Shown in pieces: positions 30,311 to 37,662 of a stretch of 37,662 nucleotides of DNA (within the stretch, counting starts at the first letter, position 1; each line of letters starts with the position of its first letter). The DNA lies in contig JACQKH010000053.1 of the NCBI GenBank assembly GCA_016204585.1, forward strand, positions 1-37,662. Reading direction: 5' to 3'. A program made the position numbers and the translations under genes. Under the pieces are notes generated by a model. That model made no database searches, was not told the DNA's origin, and saw only the letters and a list, made by a program, of their open reading frames with translations. The stretch is from Candidatus Kerfeldbacteria bacterium (GTDB taxonomy: Bacteria > Patescibacteriota > Patescibacteriia > SBBC01).

Positions 30311-31937
30311 TGCGAAAAGGTACATTTTTGTGATGGGTGGAGTGTTGTCCGGTCTGGGAAAGGGTATTGCCGTATCTTCAATCGCCCGAATGTTGCAAAG
30401 TAAAGGGTACCGTGTGTCTGCCATGAAAATTGACCCCTACGTCAACGTCGACGCCGGCACGATGAATCCGACTGAACACGGCGAAGTATTTGTGACTAAG
30501 GATGGTTTAGAGAGCGATCAAGATATCGGCAATTACGAGCGGTTTCTTCATACCGAACTAACCAGAGACAGCTACATGACGACTGGCCAGGTCTACCTGT
30601 CGGTTATTAGGAAGGAGCGAAACCTCGAATACCGCGGCAAGTCGGTCTCGCCAGTTCCCTACATTCCGGAGGAGGTTATCAGGCGGATCCGACACGCCTC
30701 CAAAGTCACCCGGGCGGAGATAATGATCATCGAAATTGGCGGTACGGTCGGCGAATACGAAAATCTATTGTTTTTGGAAGCGGCCCGGATGATGCATTTA
30801 GCCGAACCGCAATCAGTTCAATTCGTGTTGGTGAGCTACTTGCCGATTCCGGCCAAATTGGGCGAGATGAAAACGAAGCCGACCCAACATGCGGTCCGCG
30901 CCCTAAACTCGGCGGGCATCCATCCGGACTTTCTTCTGTGTCGAGCCGAGCGATCGCTTGATATGCCTCGTCGGGAAAGAATATCGGTTTTTTGTAACAT
31001 GAAGGCAGCGGACATCATTTCCGCCCCGGACGTTGATGTCATCTACCAAGTTCCATTGAACTACGAGGCGGAGCGATTAGGCGAGAAAATTCTTCATAAG
31101 TTCGGTCTTAAGGCCCGTCGGCGCGATTTAGCCGATTGGCGTAAATTCCTTCAGCAATCTCACCGTTCGAAAAAGTTGGTGTCCATCGGGATCGTCGGAA
31201 AGTATTTTTCAACTGGCGAGTTTACTTTAAGCGATTCTTACGTGTCAGTAATCGAATCTATCAAGCACGCCGCCTGGAAACTTCACCGACGTCCGCAAAT
31301 CACCTGGCTCGACGCCGAAGAGTTTGAAAAGGACAAACGAGCTCTTTCCAAGCTGGCGAAGTATGACGGCGTTATTGTACCGGGCGGGTTTGGTTCTAGG
31401 GGAGCGGAGGGAAAAATATCCGCGATTAAGTATGTTCGAAAACATCGTATTCCATATTTCGGCCTTTGCTACGGTTTTCAGCTGGCGACGGTGGAGATCG
31501 CGCGTGACGTTTTAAAATTTCGTCGAGCGCAGACCACCGAGATTGACCCCCGCACTCCCTATCCAGTGATTGATATGTTGCCTGAGCAGCGAGCAAAAAT
31601 GGCTCAGCGTGATTTTGGCGGGACGATGCGACTTGGCGAGTACCGTTGTCGTCTTCGGCCGGGGACGTTAACTCGACGGGCTTACGGCACGACTCAAGTG
31701 TTTGAACGTCATCGGCATCGATACGAAGTCAATAATCGGTATCGAGCTGTCTTTGAACGAGCCGGTTTCATCGTGGCCGGCGTCAATCCGGAGCGCAACC
31801 TGATTGAAATCATGGAATTGCAAAACCACCCTTTTTTCATCGGGGTTCAGTTCCATCCGGAATTCAAATCTTATCCGCTCTACCCGCACCCGCTTTTTTT
31901 AGCGTTTGTCCGGGCGGCCGCAGCAAAAAGGGGCTAA
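30300..31937 (+). CDS. pyrG: CTP synthase
   Basis: A 545-aa enzyme making CTP from UTP, ATP and glutamine. The synthetase domain (1 to about 275) has [10 protein letters not shown] (13-22), [13 protein letters not shown] and GEVFV.KDG. The glutamine amidotransferase domain has PGGFGSRG (361-368), the nucleophile Cys390 in GLCYGFQ (usually GICLGMQ) and the His519/Glu521 pair in FHPEF. All catalytic residues are present. It overlaps rplI at its start. Its stop codon overlaps the stop of rpmA on the other strand, and no separate terminator is present. Confidence 0.97.
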   Translation: MTTSAKRYIFVMGGVLSGLGKGIAVSSIARMLQSKGYRVSAMKIDPYVNVDAGTMNPTEHGEVFVTKDGLESDQDIGNYERFLHTELTRDSYMTTGQVYLSVIRKERNLEYRGKSVSPVPYIPEEVIRRIRHASKVTRAEIMIIEIGGTVGEYENLLFLEAARMMHLAEPQSVQFVLVSYLPIPAKLGEMKTKPTQHAVRALNSAGIHPDFLLCRAERSLDMPRRERISVFCNMKAADIISAPDVDVIYQVPLNYEAERLGEKILHKFGLKARRRDLADWRKFLQQSHRSKKLVSIGIVGKYFSTGEFTLSDSYVSVIESIKHAAWKLHRRPQITWLDAEEFEKDKRALSKLAKYDGVIVPGGFGSRGAEGKISAIKYVRKHRIPYFGLCYGFQLATVEIARDVLKFRRAQTTEIDPRTPYPVIDMLPEQRAKMAQRDFGGTMRLGEYRCRLRPGTLTRRAYGTTQVFERHRHRYEVNNRYRAVFERAGFIVAGVNPERNLIEIMELQNHPFFIGVQFHPEFKSYPLYPHPLFLAFVRAAAAKRG

Positions 31938-32227
31938 TGGCTGTCGGCGGGGGTTGGTACGACGTCGACGATGGTCTTGGCTAAAAGCTGGCCGTGGAAC
32001 CGGCGGGTTTTTTTGGTACGAAAACGAATAAGTCCATCGGCTAATGAGTAAAGAGTATCGTCGGCTCCGCGAGCCACGTTAATCCCGCCGCGCACACTGG
32101 TGCCGCGTTGCCGGACGATGATCATGCCAGTTCGTACTGGCGCACCGTCGCCTATTTTTACGCCGAGCCTTTTAGAGGCGGAATCTCGGCCAAGCGCTGT
32201 TGATCCTCCAGATTTTGTGTGGGCCAT
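31934..32227 (-). CDS. rpmA: 50S ribosomal protein L27
   Basis: A 97-aa protein starting [16 protein letters not shown], the flexible tail that reaches the peptidyl transferase centre, followed by [10 protein letters not shown] and [13 protein letters not shown]. It has no N-terminal pre-sequence of the Firmicutes type, so no Prp-type cleavage is needed. It is driven by a near-consensus promoter at 32257-32285. Its usual partner rplU (L21) is not adjacent. It ends in a 4-bp tail-to-tail overlap with pyrG (TAG on minus, TAA on plus). Confidence 0.95.
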   Translation of the reverse strand: MAHTKSGGSTALGRDSASKRLGVKIGDGAPVRTGMIIVRQRGTSVRGGINVARGADDTLYSLADGLIRFRTKKTRRFHGQLLAKTIVDVVPTPADSH

Positions 32228-32256
32228 ACTATCTTTTATTAAGGGTTGTGGTCCAA

Positions 32257-32285
32257 AGTATATAGGCCGGTCTGATGTCTGTCAA
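32257..32285 (-). promoter_or_regulatory. Near-consensus promoter of rpmA
   Basis: On the minus strand TTGACA (32285-32280), 17 bp, TATACT (32262-32257). The -35 hexamer overlaps the stop codon of the upstream small membrane protein gene. The leader is about 23 nt, without a clear Shine-Dalgarno sequence. Confidence 0.78.
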
Positions 32286-32557
32286 GGTCGGATAAATGGA
32301 TCTTTGACAAACGACTGAGGCCGCTCACTCCGCCGCTGTTGATTTTCCCGAGTGGTTTGAAGAAGTTTGAGAGCGGCTTCGTCAACGCGTCCCTCCGACG
32401 AAACAATCGCCGTGGCGGACAACGGATCATCTGGTAATTTCGTGGTCGCGATAAAGACAACCCATAATGAAAAAATGACGAAGACCCCGATGACTAGACG
32501 CAAGCCGTTCCGTTCGATGATCCTAGTCAGTGGACGAAGGTGCTGGCGGTTAGTCAT
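32282..32557 (-). CDS. Small single-pass membrane protein at the end of the pilus operon
   Basis: A 91-aa protein with no recognised family. One TM helix lies at about 20-38, preceded by basic residues (RPLTRIIERNGLR), and a polar C-terminal part of about 50 residues ends KDPFIRP. The start ATG lies within the last codons of pilO (8-bp overlap), so it is translated with the pilus assembly genes. Position after PilO is that of PilP in proteobacterial operons, but there is no lipobox and the size is smaller, so functional equivalence is only a suggestion. Confidence 0.7.
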   Translation of the reverse strand: MTNRQHLRPLTRIIERNGLRLVIGVFVIFSLWVVFIATTKLPDDPLSATAIVSSEGRVDEAALKLLQTTRENQQRRSERPQSFVKDPFIRP

Positions 32558-33089
32558 TTTTCGCAGCCCAAGGAATAGTACCATCAGCGGTGACTGTCAG
32601 TGGTGGAGACACTTCATTGTTTGACGACAAGGCAACTGTTTCAAGGTGAATGAGCGGGTTGATAGCGGTTATTCGACGCAACACTTCTTGTGTTTGGTTA
32701 TAGGTAGCGGCGAAAGAAAAGTGAATACCTACCAGCTGAAGTTCTTTTCCCGGGATGGGGGAATCAACCCGAATGCTTTGCTCGGCGATTCCGCTGGCTG
32801 AGAAAACCTCGTCAACGGCATCGTAGAATTCAATCGCGCGCGCCTCCGTCAAAAACTGCTGGCTGGCAAATTTTTCTTGGCTGTCAATAGTTGAAAAATC
32901 TTGACTGACCCGGTCGATATTTTTCTGTTGTTTTTTCAATGACTCGATCAGCCTCCGGGTGCTATCAATTCCTTGGCGAGTACTGGCGATGATGTTTAGT
33001 TGTGCGAGGATAGTTAGCAGAATTCCAAGGATCACCAGGAATCCGCCGCCAAGGCCGATGATCATTGATGGGTTTTTACCGAGTGTCAT
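32550..33089 (-). CDS. pilO: Type IV pilus assembly protein PilO-like
   Basis: A 179-aa bitopic protein. It has a TM helix at about 8-30, a coiled coil at about 35-75 (STRRLIESLKKQQKNIDR), and an extracellular ferredoxin-like domain to the end. This is the PilO layout. Sequence similarity in the family is low, so the call rests on layout and on its place after PilN. PilN and PilO form a dimer that aligns the pilus machinery. It overlaps pilN as ATGA. Confidence 0.8.
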   Translation of the reverse strand: MTLGKNPSMIIGLGGGFLVILGILLTILAQLNIIASTRQGIDSTRRLIESLKKQQKNIDRVSQDFSTIDSQEKFASQQFLTEARAIEFYDAVDEVFSASGIAEQSIRVDSPIPGKELQLVGIHFSFAATYNQTQEVLRRITAINPLIHLETVALSSNNEVSPPLTVTADGTIPWAAKND

Positions 33090-33637
33090 GGCTGGGGGAC
33101 TTTCGATGTTTCGAGAGATGCTGTGGTATCAAATGGAATATCTTTTCGTTCGTTTAAATTTCGATTAGTAGATATATTTGATAACCACGGCAAATTGCGA
33201 AGTTGTTCCTCGAACGGCTGAAGGTCGTTACGGCTGGCCGCTACTCCCTTGATCGCCACCTGTTTGGTCGTTAACGAGATAGTGAATGAGTTCAAGCGGA
33301 TTCCGGGCGGCAGCGCATCCGAAATTTTGGAAAATAGGTTTTCCAATGCCGGATCGTCGGCGACTGGCTTGAGTGCTTTGAGTTCAGCGTTGAGTTTTTT
33401 GGTAACTTCTGCCACCGGAAGCGCTTTGCCCGTGGATGTAACAACCTTGGTGGAAGCCAGCTGGGTGATATAAAATTCGTGTCGGCGTACCAAGACTCGA
33501 TTGATGGAGAAGAGAACGCCGGAGTCAAGCAGGACCAGCAGTAAGACCACTAGCATCGTCCGTCCGATCGCTCGACCGAACGATTCCTGGCGCAAGCTAA
33601 GACGCCTTTCCGGGCTTAAGAGATTTAGGTCGTACAT
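33086..33637 (-). CDS. pilN: Type IV pilus assembly protein PilN-like
   Basis: A 183-aa bitopic protein. The cytosolic tail MYDLNLLSPERR carries the NLL(S)P motif that docks into PilM. A TM helix lies at about 25-45. A coiled coil and a small alpha/beta domain follow (ISDALPPGIRLNSFTI...KGVAASRNDLQPFEEQL), typical of the PilN/GspL-C fold. It stands 10 bases after pilM and overlaps pilO. Confidence 0.88.
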   Translation of the reverse strand: MYDLNLLSPERRLSLRQESFGRAIGRTMLVVLLLVLLDSGVLFSINRVLVRRHEFYITQLASTKVVTSTGKALPVAEVTKKLNAELKALKPVADDPALENLFSKISDALPPGIRLNSFTISLTTKQVAIKGVAASRNDLQPFEEQLRNLPWLSNISTNRNLNERKDIPFDTTASLETSKVPQP

Positions 33638-33647
33638 CGGCTAATTT

Positions 33648-34706
33648 CTAAGTTCTGATTCCGCATCCGTAGGCCGCGGCGAAATCGCGGAAGACATCAA
33701 GAAAGCCTTTGGTGCGTCGAGTCAGTACAAGATTGGCCGGCGGCTGGGCTAGCGAGACCGGAATCTTAATTTTTTTGGAAATTGCTATGTCAACATCCGC
33801 GGTTGAAGAGCCGGGACCTGAGATTAAAATGTATTCGGGTTTTTGGGGGTTGGGAAAATGGTCTTGATAGAATTCTTCAATCGTCATGAGACGCTGGACA
33901 GTGGTTGATAAGATTTCTTCGAGTGACGAGCGAACTTCACCGCGACCTTTCGTTGGCGAGAACCCTAGGTGGCGACGGGCCTTGGCTGACTCGGCTGGGC
34001 TGAGTTGAAATCGGGATTGTAAAGCTGAATTAATGCCGATGACGGTCATTGGCAAGGAGGCGGTGAAGATTGGACGACTATCTTCGACCCAGATGGCAAT
34101 ACTTTCCAGTTCTCCGAGATGGAGGATTAAGCCGGCTTTCTTTCCCCGAAAGTATTGTGCAAACAGCCGGATCAGCGAGAGACTGACTGGTTCAAGTGCG
34201 AGCACGGTAATGCCGGCTGCTTCGACTGCGTCAGTAAACCCTTCAGCTATTTTTCTTGGGATGGCGGCCACCAGAACGTGGTTACCAGACTGGTCGGAAT
34301 GCACAGTTTCCCAATCCAGGTTTAACTCGTCTAGTTCAAATGGGATATGCTGTAACGCTTCCCAGCGAACCGCTTCGCCGAGGTTTCCGGAAAGATCGGT
34401 CGGAATGCTCAATTCTTTCATGAAAGAATCCCGTTCGGGAACGGCGATTGAGGCCGCCTGGCTTCGTATCCGACCGGCGGCTGAGCCGGGATTAATGATC
34501 GTCTGGACAGCTCGGGTAAATATTCGTGCATTGGCTACCCGACCCCGTTCAAGCGAGCCGGGGGGAAGCGTGACGGTGCCGAAGTGAACGAGCTCAAAAC
34601 GATTCTTTGAGCGCCGGCGGACTTGAACAAAGCGGATGTCGGCGCCGCTGAAATCAACGCCCAGAGCGTCTTTGTGCGGATTTAAGAAAATCGAGGATAG
34701 TCGCAT
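33648..34706 (-). CDS. pilM: Type IV pilus assembly protein PilM
   Basis: A 352-aa actin-like cytosolic ATPase. It has a phosphate-1-like segment near the start (ALGVDFSGADIRFVQV), VRWEALQHIPFELDEL (typical of PilM), an ILHLGELES strand and YILISGPGS in the second half. It binds the PilN tail at the inner face of the membrane. It begins 6 bases after pilC with a modest AGGA ribosome-binding site. Confidence 0.92.
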   Translation of the reverse strand: MRLSSIFLNPHKDALGVDFSGADIRFVQVRRRSKNRFELVHFGTVTLPPGSLERGRVANARIFTRAVQTIINPGSAAGRIRSQAASIAVPERDSFMKELSIPTDLSGNLGEAVRWEALQHIPFELDELNLDWETVHSDQSGNHVLVAAIPRKIAEGFTDAVEAAGITVLALEPVSLSLIRLFAQYFRGKKAGLILHLGELESIAIWVEDSRPIFTASLPMTVIGINSALQSRFQLSPAESAKARRHLGFSPTKGRGEVRSSLEEILSTTVQRLMTIEEFYQDHFPNPQKPEYILISGPGSSTADVDIAISKKIKIPVSLAQPPANLVLTRRTKGFLDVFRDFAAAYGCGIRT

Positions 34707-34712
34707 TAATCG

Positions 34713-35924
34713 TTATCCTATCTGTTGGGACAGCGAATAGATCGGCAGGATCACGGCCACGGCGATGCCGGCCACCCCGACACCGAGGAGTAGCATTAGT
34801 ACCGGCTCGATAATCGTTGAGAGGTTTGACATTGTTTGATCAACCTCGTCCTCGTAGAAGCCAGCCAGATCGCCAGAAATCGAATCTAGCGATCCGCTTT
34901 CTTCCCCAACCGCAATCATCTGAGTGACCAGAGGCGGGAATAACCGGGGGTATTGGCGAAGCGACTTAGCAATGGTGCTGCCCGTTTTCAGGTTGATTCC
35001 AGCGTTGTGCAGGGCTTCGCGGTAAAAAGTATTTCCCATAGTCCGGCCGATGATGGCAAAGGCCTCGATGATTGGAATGTTAGTCTCTAACAGTGACGAC
35101 AGTGACCGACTGAAACGAGCCAAACTGATTTTTTTGACAATTGGTCCTAAGATTGGTATTCGCAAAACCGCGGCGTCGAACATTCGTTTTCCCTTACGCG
35201 ACCGGATTATTCGCAGCCATATGCTAATGAACGCTATCGCCACGACGGTCACCAACAGCCCGTTGTGGATAAGGAAATTCGAAACGGCGATTAGGACTTT
35301 AGTGGCGAACGGCAGGGTGGCATTCGCTTCTTTGAAAACTTCCGTAAGTTTTGGGATGACCACGACCGTCATTAGAATCGCGATGGCCAGCATCACCGTC
35401 ACGATAATGATGGGGTAAGTTAGAGCCCCTTTGATTTTTCCCACCAGGCTATGGTCTTTTTTCATTTTGATCGACAAACGATTCAACACCTCGTCTAGTT
35501 TACCGCTGGTTTCGCCGGCACTTATCATGTTAACGTACATCTCGTTGAATACGCGTGGGTGCTTGGCTAAACTTTTTGACAGGGACATGCCGGATTCGAC
35601 ATCCCCACGGATCTCCAGAATGACTCGTCGAAAATATCTGCTGCTGGTTTGATCGGCCAAGGTTTGCAGCGCGCGACTGATGGAAAAGCCGGCCCGGATC
35701 ATGACCTCGAGGTACTGCGTAAAAAACATCTTCTGGACTATCGGTACTGATTGGAATCGGTCCAGGAATGGTAGCTTGGCCGTTGACTTGCCGACTGACG
35801 CGCGGACCATCACCAAGTTACGTTCCGTAATTTTTTTCTCCAAATCGCGCTCGTCTTGCGCTACCTCAAAACCGTGTCGCAGGTCACCTTCGAGCGTTCT
35901 GGCGGTGTACTCGAACTCCGGCAT
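34713..35924 (-). CDS. pilC: Type IV pilus inner-membrane platform protein PilC
   Basis: A 403-aa protein of the PilC/GspF family. Two repeats of the cytosolic helical domain are visible (FTQYLEVMIRAGFSISRAL, FSRSLSSLLETNIPIIEAF; each followed by a SGETSGKL/VGEESGSL-type motif). Three TM helices lie at about 165-190, 215-240 and 375-398. It converts ATPase motion into pilin insertion. A perfect AAGGAG ribosome-binding site is formed by the last two sense codons of pilB, which couples the two genes. Confidence 0.95.
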   Translation of the reverse strand: MPEFEYTARTLEGDLRHGFEVAQDERDLEKKITERNLVMVRASVGKSTAKLPFLDRFQSVPIVQKMFFTQYLEVMIRAGFSISRALQTLADQTSSRYFRRVILEIRGDVESGMSLSKSLAKHPRVFNEMYVNMISAGETSGKLDEVLNRLSIKMKKDHSLVGKIKGALTYPIIIVTVMLAIAILMTVVVIPKLTEVFKEANATLPFATKVLIAVSNFLIHNGLLVTVVAIAFISIWLRIIRSRKGKRMFDAAVLRIPILGPIVKKISLARFSRSLSSLLETNIPIIEAFAIIGRTMGNTFYREALHNAGINLKTGSTIAKSLRQYPRLFPPLVTQMIAVGEESGSLDSISGDLAGFYEDEVDQTMSNLSTIIEPVLMLLLGVGVAGIAVAVILPIYSLSQQIG

Positions 35925-35926
35925 CT

Positions 35927-37654
35927 TTACTCCTTCGTTACGCGCAGGATTTCCTCAATAGAGGTGATGCCTGCCTTGGCCTTTAAAAATCCATCGTGCA
36001 TCATGGTCAACATTCCCTGGGCCCGAGCGCCTGAACGCAGCTGTTCAACCGTGGCGTTACGGAGGATGAGTTCGCTGATTTGGGTAGTCACTTCGAGCGT
36101 TTCGTAGATGCCGATTCGGCCTTTGTAACCGGTATCGTTACAATAGCGACAACCGCGGCCGCGGTAGAACAGAAGCGATTCGGGGGCTTGTTTGGCCGAG
36201 ACGATGGCGCCCTCCTGTTGGAGAATCTCCAGCACGTTAGGTAGGTCGATTTGTTTTTGAATGTGTTCGATGGACGTGGCGCTGAGAGTGTAACTCTCAA
36301 TGCAGCGAGTGCAGATTTTTCGAACCAAGCGTTGAGCCACCACCAGGTTGGCCGTTGAGGCCACCAGAAAGTTAGGTACGCCCATTTCAGTCAGTCGAGG
36401 AAGGGTGGTGACCGCATCGTTGGTGTGCAGGGTCGTCAGGACGAGGTGACCAGTCATGGCCGCATGGGTGGCAATCTCGGCGGTCTCACTGTCTCGTATT
36501 TCGCCGACCATGATGATGTTCGGGTCTTGGCGAAGGAGCGAACGCAGACCAGCGGCGAAGGTTAACCCAATCCTTGGGTTGACCTGTGTTTGGTTAACAC
36601 GCGGCATGCGGTACTCGATGGGGTCCTCGGTTGTAGAAATGTTGACCTGAGGCGTATTGAGGATGGTAACGATGGTGTAAAGAGTGGTCGTTTTCCCTGA
36701 GCCGGTCGGACCGGTTACTAGGATAATACCGTGTGGCTTAGCAATGTTTCGCTTTAAAATTTCCAGTGGCCCAGGTTGTAGGCCGAGTTGTTCTAGGGTC
36801 AGAACCTGAGCCGATTCGTTAAGCACCCGGAGGACGACTTTTTCGCCGTCGTAAACGGGTAGGATGGAAACACGAAAGGCGACTCGTTGACCCTCTGATT
36901 CTATTTTGAATCGACCGTCTTGCGGTAATCGGTGCTCGTCTATTTTTAGGTTGGCTAAAATTTTGATGCGGGCCACCACGCCGGTCTGAATTTGCTTAGG
37001 TAAGGTCATCACATCACGAAGCACGCCATCAATGCGATAACGAACGACCGTATCTTTCTCCGTCGGTTCAATATGAATATCCGAAGCGTTTTCGAAAATG
37101 GCGTGCTCCAGAAGAGTATCGACGATTCGCACCACCGGCACGTCCTCGGCTAATTGTTTGAGGTCTTCGGCTTTGGCGGTCTCGCCCGTCTGTTCAGCGG
37201 CAATTTCGCGAAACTCGGCTTTGAGGCCTTGGTGATACTGTTTGATTCCGTTCTTGATGCTGGATGGGGTAGTCAGATAGATAGTGACCGGTAGGCCGGC
37301 TTTTTTCTCTATAAAATCAAAAACTTCAATGTCCTCCGGATCGAGGGTGGCGATTTTCAAGGCCGTGGCGGTTTTTTCGAACGGGATGAGTTGATGGAGC
37401 TGAGCGATCGGTTCAGGGACAATCGTTAAGATATCGCGTCTGATTTTTCGATCTGATAATTCGATAAAAGGAATTTTCATGGCCGTGGCCAGCGTTTCGT
37501 AAATTAGTGATTCGGACAAAATGTTCTTGGTCGCCAGAAATTGCGCTAAATCAGCTCGTTTTTCCCGAGCCTCCTTTTCGGCGGCCAGCAAGACATCTGA
37601 GGCGACAACGCTACTGCCAGCTAGGATTGAAAAAACTTTCCTTTGGTTTACCAT
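35927..37654 (-). CDS. pilB: Type IV pilus extension ATPase PilB
   Basis: A 575-aa hexameric ATPase. It has an N-terminal MshEN/T2SSE-N-type domain at about 5-150 and a linker to about 170. The motor follows, with Walker A GPTGSGKTTT (315-324), Asp box TTEDPIEY (341-348), Walker B region GEIRDSETAEIA (384-395) and His box LTTLHTND (406-413). A zinc tetracysteine is formed by Cys448/451 and Cys502/505. These mark an extension (PilB/GspE) rather than retraction ATPase. The ATG at 37654 is 8 bases from the window end, so upstream regulation is not visible. No prepilin, pilD or pilT lies in the window. Confidence 0.97.
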   Translation of the reverse strand: MVNQRKVFSILAGSSVVASDVLLAAEKEAREKRADLAQFLATKNILSESLIYETLATAMKIPFIELSDRKIRRDILTIVPEPIAQLHQLIPFEKTATALKIATLDPEDIEVFDFIEKKAGLPVTIYLTTPSSIKNGIKQYHQGLKAEFREIAAEQTGETAKAEDLKQLAEDVPVVRIVDTLLEHAIFENASDIHIEPTEKDTVVRYRIDGVLRDVMTLPKQIQTGVVARIKILANLKIDEHRLPQDGRFKIESEGQRVAFRVSILPVYDGEKVVLRVLNESAQVLTLEQLGLQPGPLEILKRNIAKPHGIILVTGPTGSGKTTTLYTIVTILNTPQVNISTTEDPIEYRMPRVNQTQVNPRIGLTFAAGLRSLLRQDPNIIMVGEIRDSETAEIATHAAMTGHLVLTTLHTNDAVTTLPRLTEMGVPNFLVASTANLVVAQRLVRKICTRCIESYTLSATSIEHIQKQIDLPNVLEILQQEGAIVSAKQAPESLLFYRGRGCRYCNDTGYKGRIGIYETLEVTTQISELILRNATVEQLRSGARAQGMLTMMHDGFLKAKAGITSIEEILRVTKE

Positions 37655-37662
37655 CTCAACAC

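Noticed and set aside
31991-32014. GCCG/CGGC hairpin followed by GGG and seven T on the plus strand, as a pyrG terminator
   Set aside because: The stem is only 4 bp, with GGG between it and the T-run, and it lies within rpmA coding sequence. It is too weak to annotate, though it might act in vivo.

Overview
This window looks like part of a chromosome from a Candidate Phyla Radiation (Patescibacteria) bacterium, most likely on the Parcubacteria side, with G+C in the mid-50s % by eye. The evidence is a set of compact genes with 4-14 bp overlaps, conserved proteins typical of that radiation (a PEGA-domain protein, a T4SS-like ATPase with a pilin-like partner, a 198-aa family of unknown function), a type IV pilus operon, and a ribosomal protein set with L9 and L27. 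TGA is used as a stop throughout, often in ATGA overlaps, so this is not a code-25 lineage. A lineage more exact than this cannot be read from the window.

Layout. 1-118: 3' end of a transposase. 235-831 (-): SAM methyltransferase. 963-4445 (+): unknown protein, VirD4/HerA-like membrane ATPase and a two-TM pilin-like protein, behind a near-consensus promoter. 4626-7839 (+): RRM RNA-binding protein with a clear terminator, a membrane-anchored methyltransferase, the 198-aa unknown protein and DnaX. 7840-8521: a non-coding block with an intact tRNA-Gln(CTG) inside a 21-bp stem, surrounded by four collinear pieces of a second tRNA-Gln copy and by hairpins. 8522-9163: an A+T-richer S51 peptidase, possibly acquired. 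9572-14335: a polytopic membrane protein, an HtrA-like pseudoprotease with PDZ and a secreted subtilase with an FG-GAP-like C-terminus.

14332-25898 (+) is a long run of surface-polysaccharide genes: GtrA, a GT2 glycosyltransferase, a UDP-glucuronate decarboxylase-like enzyme, a nucleotide-sugar dehydrogenase, GMD and RMD (GDP-rhamnose), and RfbB, RfbD and RfbA (dTDP-deoxyhexose). Interleaved with them are MetK, a PfkB (probable adenosine) kinase and AhcY, which form most of a SAM/SAH cycle. No rfbC is present.

25885-27204 (-) is the PEGA protein, overlapping rfbA tail to tail. 27296-31937 (+) holds murA (with Asp in place of the catalytic Cys), an S41 protease, rplI and pyrG. 31934-37654 (-) holds rpmA and the pilus assembly operon pilB-pilC-pilM-pilN-pilO plus a small membrane protein. 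Several promoters place the start codon exactly at the expected +1, implying leaderless mRNAs. The most unusual features are the tRNA-Gln locus, the protease cluster with a catalytically dead member, and the SAM-cycle genes inside the sugar operon.
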